Source of the DNA: Phycisphaerales bacterium UBA1845
GTDB taxonomy: Bacteria > Planctomycetota > Phycisphaerae > UBA1845
DNA: 58,636 nucleotides
Direction of reading: 5' to 3'
NCBI GenBank assembly: GCA_002338715.1
Contig: DDIR01000079.1
Location: forward strand, 1-58,636
Shown here one piece after another: positions 19,881 through 29,244 of this stretch. Each line of letters opens with the position of its first letter. Position 1 is the first letter of the stretch. The notes under the pieces are model-generated. The model saw only the letters and a program-made list of their open reading frames with translations. It was not told the origin of the DNA and searched no databases. The position numbers and the translations under genes were made by a program.

Positions 19881-21725
19881 ATGCAAGAACGCAAATGGAC
19901 AACACTACCCCCGGTCTGCTTTTTCCAAATGGCCATTTGGGCCGTACTGACTTTGCTCTGCGTGGCCATGGCGCATGCTGATGACTCGTTGACTTACACC
20001 GAGAGAAGAAATCTCGCAGCATTCAAGAGTTTTGAGGATTTTTCGCTTGATTTGACGAAGCGCGAGAGTCGGAATCGCATTAGGCTGTTTCTGCAGCGAT
20101 TTCCCGATATTGAGAATCCCGGTAGTGACGAGCTATTGCGCTGGGCCGTGGCATATACGAGGGCAGAACTAGGGCGTCTGCAGACGTTACGCTCAGACTG
20201 TGCCCAGGCGGACTCCGGTTGCGATTGCGAAGCAGAGTGGATTCGACTTGCCAAAATGCAATCCGATTTTGAGTGCCGAATCGAGAAGGCGCTCGGACCG
20301 GACTATTCTCAAGTACCAGTCACGCCCGCTGTCCCCAGTCAGCTGTTGCGAAACCTCCACGATAGCGTGAACGACGGGGCTCAATTCAAACGGCTTTACG
20401 CACAGGCTTTGCTGCTCGGTGCCGATCAGTCTGAATCAAAATTGATGACTGAATTCCTCGCTCTCTATCTGAACTCCGACGCCAGTTCTATTCATCAAGA
20501 AGAGTTGCTTCGTCTTGCTCTGGCCTCTCCCAGCGAGGCGTTCCGAAATCAAATTGCCCAGTTGGTCTGTGATCTCGGAAAGTCAACAGCTGCCCGTGTT
20601 GTTTTTGACGTCATGCTAAGTGCACAAATAAAACGAGGTTGTGGCAATTGTTCGAAGGCAATCGCCGATCTAATAGTGCGCATGTCACCGTCCGATTTCC
20701 TGGATGTCTCTAGCAGATGGACTTGCACGCTCGAAGGCAACGAATTGGTCTGGAATTTAGCATTCGACAAGAGTATGCCCGATGAACTGCGGGCTGCGAT
20801 TGCTGTAAGACTTGCTGGAAGTAGTGCGTTTGTTGACCGAGTCCTGGAGGTCGACGATCCAAACTTGTTTTGGTCAATCTTGCGAGAGGAATCTAGAAGT
20901 CGAAGGTTACTCTTGCCTGACAATTTCGATTTTGATTCAATTTTGAGTCGCGAAGACATTAGTGCTGAGGAGAAGCGGCTTGTCGTTCAAGTGATCGGGC
21001 GGAGGGCTGAAAAATACAGCGGAACGGACCACAAAGCGTCGATGCAGGAGTTGGTTGCACTTGAACGATCGAACGATGCAGTTGTTCGATCCGAAGCATC
21101 CCATCAAAAGAAGCGAGCGGAGGCAATCAACGCGACGTATGATAATTACTGGAAAAAAGAAATCCGAGAGGGTGAAGCCAGGCTTGAGGCTCAGATAGAA
21201 ACATTTTTCAAGAGCATCCGTGAACTGCAAGATCGCCCAAGAACTGAACATGCGGAGAAGGTGGATCGAATGATCTGGGAGCTGAAGTATTACACATGGA
21301 TGAGCGAAATTGGGCTGATTCACGCGCTGACCAAGCGGCTTCACTTGGATTTTCTGCAATCCAATTCAGCTGGACCTTGGCGAACGTTCTTGAGCAATAG
21401 TCGGTCGCAATTCGAAGAACGAAAGTGCTCGTTATTTACCATAGACGAGGGCGTTGACGTTACTCTTGACGGCTTTGGCCACGAAACACTGGCCGGCTTC
21501 GCCGATTGCGAGTCGCGGGTGCAGGATTGGGAGCTTCGAGAAGGCGTTCCGTTGGATTTTGTCATTGTAATATTTGAAAACGGAGAAGCCGGGGCGACCC
21601 AATACGCCACGCTTGTGCAGAAATGGAATGAGGCGATGGTCAATCGCAGCGCCAGCGGCAAATTTCGAGTCGAATTGCCAAAACAGTTGATTGAGAAAGG
21701 TGAAAGAATCCCTCTTCTTGATTGA
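19881..21725 (+). CDS. Exported protein of unknown function, mostly helical
   Basis: 614 residues from ATG 19881; an in-frame GTG at 19848 is an alternative and neither has a clear ribosome-binding site. A signal peptide (MAIWAVLTLLCVAMAHA) is followed by a largely alpha-helical protein without recognised motifs. Two Cys-rich spots (CDCEAEW, GCGNCSK) and a probable coiled coil around residue ~430 stand out. Base composition appears lower in GC than the flanking genes, and it lies between the two dRS3-like palindromes. I recognise no family. Confidence 0.8.
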   Translation: MQERKWTTLPPVCFFQMAIWAVLTLLCVAMAHADDSLTYTERRNLAAFKSFEDFSLDLTKRESRNRIRLFLQRFPDIENPGSDELLRWAVAYTRAELGRLQTLRSDCAQADSGCDCEAEWIRLAKMQSDFECRIEKALGPDYSQVPVTPAVPSQLLRNLHDSVNDGAQFKRLYAQALLLGADQSESKLMTEFLALYLNSDASSIHQEELLRLALASPSEAFRNQIAQLVCDLGKSTAARVVFDVMLSAQIKRGCGNCSKAIADLIVRMSPSDFLDVSSRWTCTLEGNELVWNLAFDKSMPDELRAAIAVRLAGSSAFVDRVLEVDDPNLFWSILREESRSRRLLLPDNFDFDSILSREDISAEEKRLVVQVIGRRAEKYSGTDHKASMQELVALERSNDAVVRSEASHQKKRAEAINATYDNYWKKEIREGEARLEAQIETFFKSIRELQDRPRTEHAEKVDRMIWELKYYTWMSEIGLIHALTKRLHLDFLQSNSAGPWRTFLSNSRSQFEERKCSLFTIDEGVDVTLDGFGHETLAGFADCESRVQDWELREGVPLDFVIVIFENGEAGATQYATLVQKWNEAMVNRSASGKFRVELPKQLIEKGERIPLLD

Positions 21726-21832
21726 GGAAGAATGGGGAAGAGCGGAACAGGCACCTATTTAGCGCAGCCGAAGCATGCGACCCTTGTAAGAAATCATTGA
21801 TTATCCCACTCCATTAGAATTCTTCATTTCGA

Positions 21833-22201
21833 CTATTCCTCCAGAATCAGTTGATGCATTTCGGCGAACAATTTCTCGAACTCTTCATGATCTGATGTTG
21901 CAAACGGGCACAGGCGGACACTCTGCCGCAAGATGCCCAAGATTGCCTCAAGGAGTTCATTGTCCGAACCGCTGTCCGAGCACCCACAAATAACTTGGAA
22001 GAAACCGTCGTTGTTCTCGATTTCCTCGATGAAACCCGGCGCCTTGTCATCAGTGATCCCAACGAGTATTGCCTCGTGAATCGGATGCTGCAATTCGATG
22101 CGCTCAAATGCATCCAGCACGGGCTGAAGCCTTGGCCGTACGCGCCGCATTGCTCTGTCGAAGCTACGGTCTCGCGCAATCGCACTGAATTCCAGTTTCA
22201 T
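21833..22201 (-). CDS. Hypothetical acidic protein
   Basis: 122 residues from ATG 22201, with AGGACC about 10 bases upstream; the frame is open to 22228. It is acidic, helical and has no signal peptide or known motif. It lies just inside the right-hand palindrome and reads opposite to the preceding gene. It could be an immunity-type or accessory protein, but nothing in the sequence proves it. Confidence 0.55.
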   Translation of the reverse strand: MKLEFSAIARDRSFDRAMRRVRPRLQPVLDAFERIELQHPIHEAILVGITDDKAPGFIEEIENNDGFFQVICGCSDSGSDNELLEAILGILRQSVRLCPFATSDHEEFEKLFAEMHQLILEE

Positions 22202-22250
22202 AGTGATGGTCCTGACAAGGCTGGACAAATACCTCTTTGGCGATTTCTGG

Positions 22251-22270
22251 ATTCCCGCCTGCGCGGGAAT
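22251..22270. repeat. dRS3-like palindrome, right copy
   Basis: ATTCCC-GCCTGCGC-GGGAAT, the same 6+8+6 architecture as the copy at 19733. It lies between two small hypothetical genes. Confidence 0.75.
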
Positions 22271-22314
22271 GGCGGAATAGGTTCAAGAAAACACGTAATT
22301 TCTTCCTTCGACGC

Positions 22315-22767
22315 TTACTCCGCCGCCCATTTCCTCCAGAAGTACATCACGAATCGATCATATATGACTGGCAGGCCATCAAAGAATTTGCAATCGTCAA
22401 AAGCAAGTCCGGCATCAACAACTGCGCTGAGTGTTTCGTCAAAATCAAAAAGACCTTCGCGCCTCTTCTGAGCAGTCATCTCCCAAAGATGTGATTTGCA
22501 AACACTCGGGTTTCCTTTGCTTAATTCGTCATGCATCTGGCAAAGAATGGCGACACACGATCCTCTCCGGAGCAATTCGACGTCAACCTCGCAATCCAAT
22601 CCGCTACTTTCTTCTATGATCGGATCGAGGAACTGAAACGCATCAAACGTTCCCACGTCAATCGTGCCGCCAAAAGCTCCGTAACAATCCGTCATGTCGT
22701 GAAACATGAAGAGTATGTCTCGCGCAGCATCGTTGGCCACCTTCACGTTTTGCATGTTAATGATCAT
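22315..22767 (-). CDS. Hypothetical protein
   Basis: 150 residues with no signal peptide. It is acidic, with scattered Cys and aromatic residues (CYGAF, FDAFQFLDPI, YFWRKW at the end). A second ATG at 22755 could also start it. I do not recognise the family. It lies 34 bp downstream of the lipoprotein gene on the same strand and could be cotranscribed. Confidence 0.6.
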   Translation of the reverse strand: MIINMQNVKVANDAARDILFMFHDMTDCYGAFGGTIDVGTFDAFQFLDPIIEESSGLDCEVDVELLRRGSCVAILCQMHDELSKGNPSVCKSHLWEMTAQKRREGLFDFDETLSAVVDAGLAFDDCKFFDGLPVIYDRFVMYFWRKWAAE

Positions 22768-22801
22768 GGTTGATTACCCAGGTCGGGTGGCCCATCTCAG
22801 C

Positions 22802-23524
22802 CTATCGTGGCGTTGCGTGTGCCCATCCAGCATCACGCAACTGGATGCCTCCCGCCACGCTATCCTCTTGCAGAGTGTAATCCTCAGCGCCGTATAGGAG
22901 CCAAATATTGGGCCCCACGTTCACATAACACATCCCCAATCCCCAGCAGAATGGTCCTTTCGTTGCGACCGTCTTTTCAATCACGTGCCATGGGCTATCC
23001 GCAGGCAAATTCTCCACAATCAAACAAGACACGTCCTGGCTGTCAATTATCACAATCTTGCCTTGGGCATCGGCTCCAAATGAGATATTGCTATCGGGCG
23101 AAAGCCAACAATCCCTCCAGGTCTGCGCACTCTGGACCAGCATGCCCACCTTTATCGCATCGGGGTATTTCGATAGCGCCTCCTCGATCGGCATGCCCAA
23201 GCAAAGCCCTTCCATACAGTCGCTTGAACACGTTAAACCTTCTCCCTGCGGTTTTGATTGTGCCTTCGCCGAATCGAGGTATATCGGTGGCGTTTCCTCA
23301 ATCGGTATAGACCGACGAGGACCTATTGCACCGTCACTTGAGGACCTCAAGTCATCGCTTTGTGTCTGCAACGGAGTTTTGCAGGATTTGCTGTGGCACC
23401 CATTGACTGACCAAGCTAGGACTACTAACGCAAGGAGCAGAACATGCGTCCTTGACAACCCTCGCGCCGAGCGCCCCCGACGCGGAAATGTGCAAACTTG
23501 CGGTCTGGTCAGCATTACACTCAT
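22802..23524 (-). CDS. Putative lipoprotein of unknown function
   Basis: 240 residues from ATG 23524 (ATG 23515 also possible). A basic N-terminus and hydrophobic core lead to a lipobox-like SVNGC. The mature part has a Ser/Thr/Pro-rich linker and a C-terminal globular half with several Cys (LTCSSDCMEGLC). No family is recognised. An imperfect 38-bp hairpin lies just upstream at 23556-23593. Confidence 0.65.
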   Translation of the reverse strand: MSVMLTRPQVCTFPRRGRSARGLSRTHVLLLALVVLAWSVNGCHSKSCKTPLQTQSDDLRSSSDGAIGPRRSIPIEETPPIYLDSAKAQSKPQGEGLTCSSDCMEGLCLGMPIEEALSKYPDAIKVGMLVQSAQTWRDCWLSPDSNISFGADAQGKIVIIDSQDVSCLIVENLPADSPWHVIEKTVATKGPFCWGLGMCYVNVGPNIWLLYGAEDYTLQEDSVAGGIQLRDAGWAHATPR

Positions 23525-23555
23525 CCTCAGCAGCACAAATGACCCAAAATAATCC

Positions 23556-23593
23556 AGGACAGCCACTAGTTTCCACGAACTAGCAACTGTCCT
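23556..23593. promoter_or_regulatory. Interrupted inverted repeat upstream of the lipoprotein gene
   Basis: AGGACAG and CTGTCCT form the outer stem; CTAGTT and AACTAG form the inner stem, with short unpaired bases between them. It is followed by no T-run on either strand, so it is more likely an operator or transcript hairpin than a terminator. Confidence 0.4.
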
Positions 23594-23709
23594 GAATCAG
23601 ATGTCATCTATGATGCAATGGTTTAACTGCCGATCAATACCGACTTTGCCTTCGGTGAATCGTTATGTGATCCACCGACCGTGCAGATCGCGCGACTGGT
23701 TACGCCAAT

Positions 23710-24591
23710 CTACGCGCCGTCTTCGGGGCATTCCGTATCGATTAGCGAATCATCCCAGCAGCGGTATTCGTCGTCGCCGTAGTGGGCTGGGTCTTTGACG
23801 CGGCCTTCCTTGGTTTCGCGGTTCCACTCCATTTCCGTCGTGGCGTCCTGTGCGGCGCGGTAGATTTCGTAGAATGCGTTGTAAGGCGTCTCATTGTTCA
23901 CGCCGTAGAAGATATACCCGCCGTTGTCGTCGCTGTCGGGAATGACGTTGGTGTAGCGGATGTCGTTTTCGCCCGTTTCTTCGTCGTGGTTCCATTCGAT
24001 CTGGATAAACGGCGACGGGTTGCTGGGGTCGCGGTTGAGGCTCCACGTTCCGCTGGTGCCCAGGATGTTGGATTGGCCGGAGAACCAGTTGTAATCGGTG
24101 TACTCGCCTTCCTTCGTCAGGAACATGTTCCAATCGATGGTGGCTCCGTTGATCTGACCCTGAAGCTCGGCTGAGTGGTTGATGCTAAAGACGCGGAAGT
24201 CGTACTGCCATCGCCAGATGCCGTCAGCACCGAGCGTCGGTTGATGGTTGAACGATTCCACAAACGCGGCGACCGGTACAACCAGATTGACGGTCAGAAT
24301 CACATTCCACACGAAGGTCGTACCGCCAGCGTACAACCAATTGCCGCGTTCGATCGCGCCGTTGGTTCCGACGTCGACCATGCCATTGGTACCAACGTCA
24401 CCATTGGTGTTGGCATCTTCGAAATCTTCAAGCTCGATCACAAATGTGGACTGCGGTGGAATCTTCGGCGCGAGATCATCACCGCCGTCGCCACCATCAC
24501 CGTCACCGGGAACATTCTGATTGCAACCAACAACAGCTAGCATTGCCAACACAACGACCGACCCGATAAATCGATTTTTCAAATGAGCCAT
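23710..24591 (-). CDS. Putative lipoprotein, planctomycete hypothetical
   Basis: 293 residues from ATG 24591, chosen for its signal sequence (FIGSVVVLAMLAVVGC, lipobox AVVGC) and AGGAG upstream; the open frame further 5' is not signal-like. A Gly/Asp linker (GDGDGGDGGDD) follows the lipidated Cys. The body is beta-rich and Trp/Tyr/Asn-rich without known motifs, ending in an acidic tail. It is probably anchored in a membrane facing the periplasm. Role unknown. Confidence 0.85.
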   Translation of the reverse strand: MAHLKNRFIGSVVVLAMLAVVGCNQNVPGDGDGGDGGDDLAPKIPPQSTFVIELEDFEDANTNGDVGTNGMVDVGTNGAIERGNWLYAGGTTFVWNVILTVNLVVPVAAFVESFNHQPTLGADGIWRWQYDFRVFSINHSAELQGQINGATIDWNMFLTKEGEYTDYNWFSGQSNILGTSGTWSLNRDPSNPSPFIQIEWNHDEETGENDIRYTNVIPDSDDNGGYIFYGVNNETPYNAFYEIYRAAQDATTEMEWNRETKEGRVKDPAHYGDDEYRCWDDSLIDTECPEDGA

Positions 24592-24881
24592 AACCAGATT
24601 TCTCCTTTTGTCCTGACAACATAAGATTGATTTCGTGATGGGGCAGGAACTGTAAGAACAAAACGCGTGCACACCGATGACCGCGCGGAACCGATGCACA
24701 CCGAAATCCCCCTCGGATCGCGGGGAGCAATCCGGGGGCTGTTCAACCCCAACGTTTCAAATCGTTAGCCTGCCCGGGAATTTACAACCGGAAACTATAC
24801 GCATGCACCAAGTGTCGGTCCGGCCATCGCCACCGCGCCGGAAACTGTCGATCGCGCCGGTCGGCGTGGGAAACCCATCAC

Positions 24882-25220
24882 TTATGATCCGCCACCCTTG
24901 ACGATCAATGTTTCCATATCGACCACATGGTTGTATTTACTCAACTCCCCTTCCAGGAGGTCCCGAAACCCTTCCTCAATCGCCACCGAGCCGTCTTTTC
25001 TGCGGACGCAAGGGATCAGCGTCGCGACCCCGGTCCGCGGGTGACGGGCGGGGATTCGGGCGGCTTCCTCGATGGACAGATTGAACATTTCACCGGTCGA
25101 TACGCAGACGTAATCGAACCGCTCGGGAATCGGCGGATACGGTGACGATTCGGGCATGAGCAGAAATGCCGCGACCCCAAGCATGAGCAGTGCCGCGATT
25201 AGCTTAAGATGTCTCTTCAT
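24882..25220 (-). CDS. Small membrane-anchored hypothetical protein
   Basis: 112 residues from ATG 25220 (ATG 25229 also possible). One N-terminal hydrophobic segment (LIAALLMLGVAAFLLM) precedes a small domain with VCVSTGEMF and RHPRTGVATLIPCV, two Cys in a pattern that could hold a small fold or metal. No named family recognised. It is divergent from proC. Confidence 0.75.
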   Translation of the reverse strand: MKRHLKLIAALLMLGVAAFLLMPESSPYPPIPERFDYVCVSTGEMFNLSIEEAARIPARHPRTGVATLIPCVRRKDGSVAIEEGFRDLLEGELSKYNHVVDMETLIVKGGGS

Positions 25221-25385
25221 TGGCCCCATTGCGGCGATTATGTGACGCGGAGACGAAGCGTGCAAACGCGCACCAACGAGAATCCGCAGACTTTGCGAAC
25301 GTGGCCCTGCAGGCATTTACAGCCCCTCCCCGATGGGTCATCATGCACATATATGCGGCGGCGACCGCCCTGTCGGAGGTGACGT

Positions 25386-26204
25386 TTGCAAACCCAATAC
25401 GAAATCGCAGTCATTGGAAGCGGTAACGCGGCTGAGGGCGTTGTCCATGGCCTCCTTCGCAAGATGATCCTGCTGGACGATCGCATCATCGCCACCGATC
25501 CCAACGCCGATCGCCGGGCGGCATTCGCCAATCGATTCAACATCACGACCAGCGCCGACAACCGCCAAGCCGTGAGCGACAGCTACCTCATCCTGCTGGC
25601 CGTCAAACCGCAGGTGTTCAAGGAAGTCTGCGCCGAGTTCGCCGATGTCGTCCGCGACGACCACGTCATCGTTTCCATCATGGCCGGCGTGCCGACGAAG
25701 CAGATCGAAGCGCAGTTTCCAAACATCAAAGCCCGCGTCGTTCGGGTGATGCCCAACCTCGCGATGCACGTGCACGAGGGGATGGCTGGCATCTTCGCGG
25801 GACAGTACGCCACCGAAGCCGACGTCCTGCGCACGCAGCGGGTCTTCGAAGCCGGCGGACGGGCAACCGTGCTGACCGATGAATCGATGATGGACGCGGT
25901 GACGGCTGTCTCCGGAACGGGACCGGCGTATTTCTATTATTTTTGCGAGGCGATCATCGATGCCGGTCAAAAGGCGGGATTGTCATTGCAGGAAGCCAAA
26001 CTGCTCGCGACGCAAACGTGTCTGGGTGCGGCGCGGATGATGATCGAATCGTCCGATGCACCTGACGTCTTGCGAAAGAAGGTCATGTCGCCAGGCGGCA
26101 CGACCGAAGCGGCTGTCAAGTCGCTGGATGACGACAAAGTGAAGGAAAGCCTGGAACGGGCGGTGCTGGCCGCCTGGAATCGTTCGAAGGAACTCGGTCT
26201 TTGA
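25386..26204 (+). CDS. proC: Pyrroline-5-carboxylate reductase
   Basis: 272 residues, normal for the family. It reduces pyrroline-5-carboxylate to proline with NAD(P)H. The N-terminal Rossmann motif is IAVIGSGNAAEG. The C-terminal dimerisation domain has the signature TAVSGTGPAYFYYF and MSPGGTTEAAV. The start is TTG 25386, supported by GGAGGT five bases upstream. It is followed 82 bp later by the catabolic dehydrogenase gene on the same strand. Confidence 0.97.
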   Translation: MQTQYEIAVIGSGNAAEGVVHGLLRKMILLDDRIIATDPNADRRAAFANRFNITTSADNRQAVSDSYLILLAVKPQVFKEVCAEFADVVRDDHVIVSIMAGVPTKQIEAQFPNIKARVVRVMPNLAMHVHEGMAGIFAGQYATEADVLRTQRVFEAGGRATVLTDESMMDAVTAVSGTGPAYFYYFCEAIIDAGQKAGLSLQEAKLLATQTCLGAARMMIESSDAPDVLRKKVMSPGGTTEAAVKSLDDDKVKESLERAVLAAWNRSKELGL

Positions 26205-26286
26205 CCGATTATTGCAAATAAATAGTGCCAGATTATGGCACTGACAATCATCCGATTTCGGCCGCCGTGCCGCTGAGGAGACTTTC

Positions 26287-27837
26287 ATGTTACCCCCCTA
26301 TCGCCCGGAACCGTACGTAGACTTCACCCAGGAAGGACCGCGTTCCAACATGCTCGACGCCATCGGATGCGTCAGCAAGCAACTCGGTCGAACCTACCCG
26401 CTGCGGATCGGCGGAAAAGAAATCACCACCGATCAGAAGATCACCTCCATCTGTCCTGCCGCACGCGATCAGGTCGTCGGCATGGTCAGCAAAGCCAGCG
26501 CCGACCAAGCCGGTGAAGCCATCGTCACCGCATACGAAGCTTTCAAAATGTGGTCGCACTTCGACCCTGAAGGACGCGCCCGCATCTTGTTCAAAGCCGC
26601 CGCCATCATGCGCCGCAGGGTCTACGAACTCTCCGCATGGATGTGCTTTGAAGTCAGCAAGAGCTGGATCGAAGCCTACGCCGACGTGTGCGAAACGATT
26701 GATTTTCTCGACTTTTATGGCCGCGAAATGATGCGGCTCGCGGGCGGTCATCCGACCACACCATTTGAAGGTGAAGAGAACGAAGTGCGCTACATGCCGC
26801 TCGGCGTCGTCGTGGTGATTCCGCCGTGGAATTTCCCGCTCGCAATTTGTGCAGGGATGACCACCGCAGCAATCGTCACCGGCAACACCGTCGTCCTCAA
26901 ACCGGCCAGTACTGCTCCCGTCATCGCCGCGAAGTTTGCAGAAATCATGGTGGAAGCCGGTCTGCCCGATGGCGTGTTGAACTTCCTGCCGGGCAGTGGT
27001 TCGGAAGTCGGCGACGTGTTGGTCAATCATCCGAAGACACGCTTGATCGCGTTCACCGGTTCAAAAGATGTCGGGCTCGAAGTTTTCAAGAAAGCCGCCG
27101 TCGTACATCCCGGTCAGATCTGGCTGAAGCGCACGATCCTTGAAATGGGCGGTAAGGATTGCATCGTCGTTGATCAGACAGCCGACCTCGATGAAGCGGC
27201 CAAAGGTATCGTTGCAGCCGCCTTTGGATTCCAGGGGCAGAAGTGTTCCGCATGCTCGCGACTCATCGCGCACACGTCGATTTATGAAGAACTGCTGGCG
27301 AAGGTGACTGAAGGAGCGCAAGCGCTATCCATTGGCCACACCGCCAGCGCCGAAAATGTTTTCATGGGTGCGGTGATCGACGAATCCGCGTACCACAAGA
27401 TCAACGACTACATCAAGATCGGTAAGAGCGAAGGTCGCACGGTGCTCGCCGACGGCAGCGTGCCCGACAACGGGTTCTTCATTCCGCCGACGATCATCGC
27501 CGACGTCGACCGCCATGCCCGCATCGCCCAGGAAGAGATTTTCGGACCGGTGCTGGCTGTCATCCGTGGACGCAACTTCACGGAAATGCTCGAAATCGCC
27601 AACGACACCGAGTACGGGTTGACCGGGGCGTTGTATTCCAAGAACCGAAGCCGCCTTGAACTCGCCCGCCACGATTTCCACGTCGGGAATCTCTACCTGA
27701 ACCGCAAGTGCACCGGGGCGCTGGTGGACGTTCAGCCGTTCGGCGGGTTCAACATGTCGGGGACCGATTCAAAAGCCGGCGGACGCGACTATCTGCAATT
27801 GTTCATGCAGGCCAAGACGATCTGCGAACAGTTCTAA
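26287..27837 (+). CDS. pruA: L-glutamate gamma-semialdehyde dehydrogenase (1-pyrroline-5-carboxylate dehydrogenase)
   Basis: 516 residues, matching the monofunctional RocA-type enzymes rather than the bifunctional PutA. It oxidises glutamate semialdehyde to glutamate with NAD. Visible signatures are PPWNFPLAI, LEMGGKD (catalytic Glu), GQKCSACSR (catalytic Cys), EEIFGPVL and FGGFNMSGTDSKAGG. GAGGAG lies upstream of the ATG. No proline dehydrogenase gene is in the window. Sharing a strand with proC suggests coupled control of proline turnover (inference). Confidence 0.95.
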   Translation: MLPPYRPEPYVDFTQEGPRSNMLDAIGCVSKQLGRTYPLRIGGKEITTDQKITSICPAARDQVVGMVSKASADQAGEAIVTAYEAFKMWSHFDPEGRARILFKAAAIMRRRVYELSAWMCFEVSKSWIEAYADVCETIDFLDFYGREMMRLAGGHPTTPFEGEENEVRYMPLGVVVVIPPWNFPLAICAGMTTAAIVTGNTVVLKPASTAPVIAAKFAEIMVEAGLPDGVLNFLPGSGSEVGDVLVNHPKTRLIAFTGSKDVGLEVFKKAAVVHPGQIWLKRTILEMGGKDCIVVDQTADLDEAAKGIVAAAFGFQGQKCSACSRLIAHTSIYEELLAKVTEGAQALSIGHTASAENVFMGAVIDESAYHKINDYIKIGKSEGRTVLADGSVPDNGFFIPPTIIADVDRHARIAQEEIFGPVLAVIRGRNFTEMLEIANDTEYGLTGALYSKNRSRLELARHDFHVGNLYLNRKCTGALVDVQPFGGFNMSGTDSKAGGRDYLQLFMQAKTICEQF

Positions 27838-27875
27838 ATGCGGCTGAAAACGGGCGGTCTGGAAACGGGTATTTT

Positions 27876-27904
27876 CACAGCCCCCGTTGACGATGGGGGC
27901 TGTG
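27876..27904 (+). terminator. Perfect 10-bp hairpin after pruA
   Basis: Arms CACAGCCCCC and GGGGGCTGTG enclose a 9-base loop, 39 bp past the dehydrogenase stop. No T-run follows, so it may act with a factor or as a transcript 3' end stabiliser rather than as a classic intrinsic terminator. Confidence 0.5.
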
Positions 27905-28264
27905 ATGGTACGATCATCGCCCGCCAGACGTGAAAATGGGTCAGAAATGCCGCCACCAATTCCGGCAGGCAAGCCCGATCTCGCGCTGAAAACTTCCGGG
28001 CTTAAAGCACGTGGATTGGCGCGGGACATTTTCAAGCGAATGCCGAAAGTTGTTTAACGGCAAAAGTTTACGCAATTCGGTGGTGATCGGTGGGCGAAGG
28101 TTTCTCATCGGTCTGAATCGGATTTTGCAGCGAAGCGGCTGGGGCTGAAGCAGCGGATGTAAAAGGAATTTGATCAAGCGGGGCAACATGAGTGCCGACG
28201 CGGTGCTCGACCCGGTTGATCGGATCTGAAGTCGGTAAGCGTATTGAGAAAGACGCAGGTGTTT
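27905..28264. other. Intergenic region before infA
   Basis: About 360 bp without a supported gene. Frames open on the minus strand here run through infA and have no family resemblance. The infA promoter should lie here. In-frame TTG 28244 and GTG 28259 precede the preferred infA start. Confidence 0.4.
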
Positions 28265-28504
28265 GTGGCCAATCAGGAAAGCATTCAACTCGAAGCCGTC
28301 GTCGTCAAGGCACTGCCCAACGCGATGTTTCTCGTCGAAGCAACGATGGGAGAAGAAGGCGGAGAAAAGCACGAAGCCCTCTGCACCATCGCCGGCAAAA
28401 TGCGCAAGTACTACATCCGCATCCTACCGGGTGACCGAGTCACCATAGAACTATCCCCCTACGACCTGACCCGCGGCCGGATTACGTACCGACATCGCAA
28501 TTAA
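28265..28504 (+). CDS. infA: Translation initiation factor IF-1
   Basis: 79 residues from GTG 28265, chosen because the product then begins MANQESI like the family consensus and AGGTG lies upstream; TTG 28244 and GTG 28259 are in frame. It is an OB-fold protein binding the 30S A site. Family motifs are [27 protein letters not shown] and [15 protein letters not shown]. Compared with typical IF-1 it has a Glu/Gly-rich insertion of about five residues (GEEGGEKHE) between two strands. The gene stands alone, not in a ribosomal-protein cluster. Confidence 0.95.
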   Translation: MANQESIQLEAVVVKALPNAMFLVEATMGEEGGEKHEALCTIAGKMRKYYIRILPGDRVTIELSPYDLTRGRITYRHRN

Positions 28505-28715
28505 TAATCAGGCATCGATTCAAGCGCCGCAACAATTCGTGCTCCAATTCACTGGTCATCTGCGCGCCGATTGTCTAATTACTCAACAATCTAATCGAAG
28601 ATAATGAACCATTCGTAGTTCGATGTTGGCATGAATTGCTGCTAACGTTGCCTGCTTTTTCACTTTGCCATGATGCGACTCGCCAAGGTCATCTAGAGGA
28701 ACGATTCGCTTACCA
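28505..28715. other. AT-richer intergenic stretch after infA
   Basis: No gene, repeat or terminator can be supported here. It is less GC-rich than the surrounding genes and leads into a dockerin remnant. Confidence 0.35.
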
Positions 28716-28817
28716 ATGGCAACGCCTTCGCAATTCCTTTCTCCCAATTATCGGGAGCTTGGCATAGACGGCGACAACGACCTTTATGATTTTGCTGCGT
28801 TCATTGCTTCATACTGA
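28716..28817 (+). pseudogene. Remnant of a dockerin-like C-terminus
   Basis: The 33 codons from ATG 28716 end in a segment reading GIDGDNDLYDFAAFIASY before TGA. This matches the final calcium loop of the dockerin-like proteins in this window (for example DNDGDIDLKDFASF at the end of the gene at 29245). No first loop, Cys pair or secretion signal precedes it. It is best read as the surviving 3' tip of a lost exported-protein gene. Confidence 0.5.
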
Positions 28818-29244
28818 TCCAGTCAATCGATGAAAGTTCCTATATCGCAGCCGGCTTTGCTAAACCTGTGCATTTAATTCGGCTTGCATATTTGGAACTC
28901 TGTTCGCGCATTTCCTAACCGGACCTTACCAAATTGCCACATCCTGCACCGTTTGCGACAAATACACCGGATAATGTAGGTTTCTCACGCACGCCCCAGA
29001 GAGATTCTGCACGACACGCCACCGCACACACTTTGGACATGGTCCGCTAATTTGGGTCAATAAATGGAGGGCTTTGGCTTTCAATCGACCTTCCAAGCGT
29101 GATACAATCATGTGCACCATCACACGGGGCGAACCTTGGTCGGAGTCGCTTCAACGCAACCGGCGTGTCAATTCCAGGCGGGGTTGGCTTGTCGCATCTT
29201 TTACACCGCATCAGACCAACCTTCTCCGCACGGAGGGCTTCCCA
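28818..29244. other. Intergenic region upstream of the beta-propeller gene
   Basis: About 430 bp. The frame of the downstream gene stays open from 29074 but lacks a signal peptide or ribosome-binding site until 29245. The promoter for that gene should lie here. Nothing else is evident. Confidence 0.35.

Noticed and set aside
27941..28372. Minus-strand 143-codon frame across infA
   Set aside because: Antisense to the clear IF-1 sequence and without motif.
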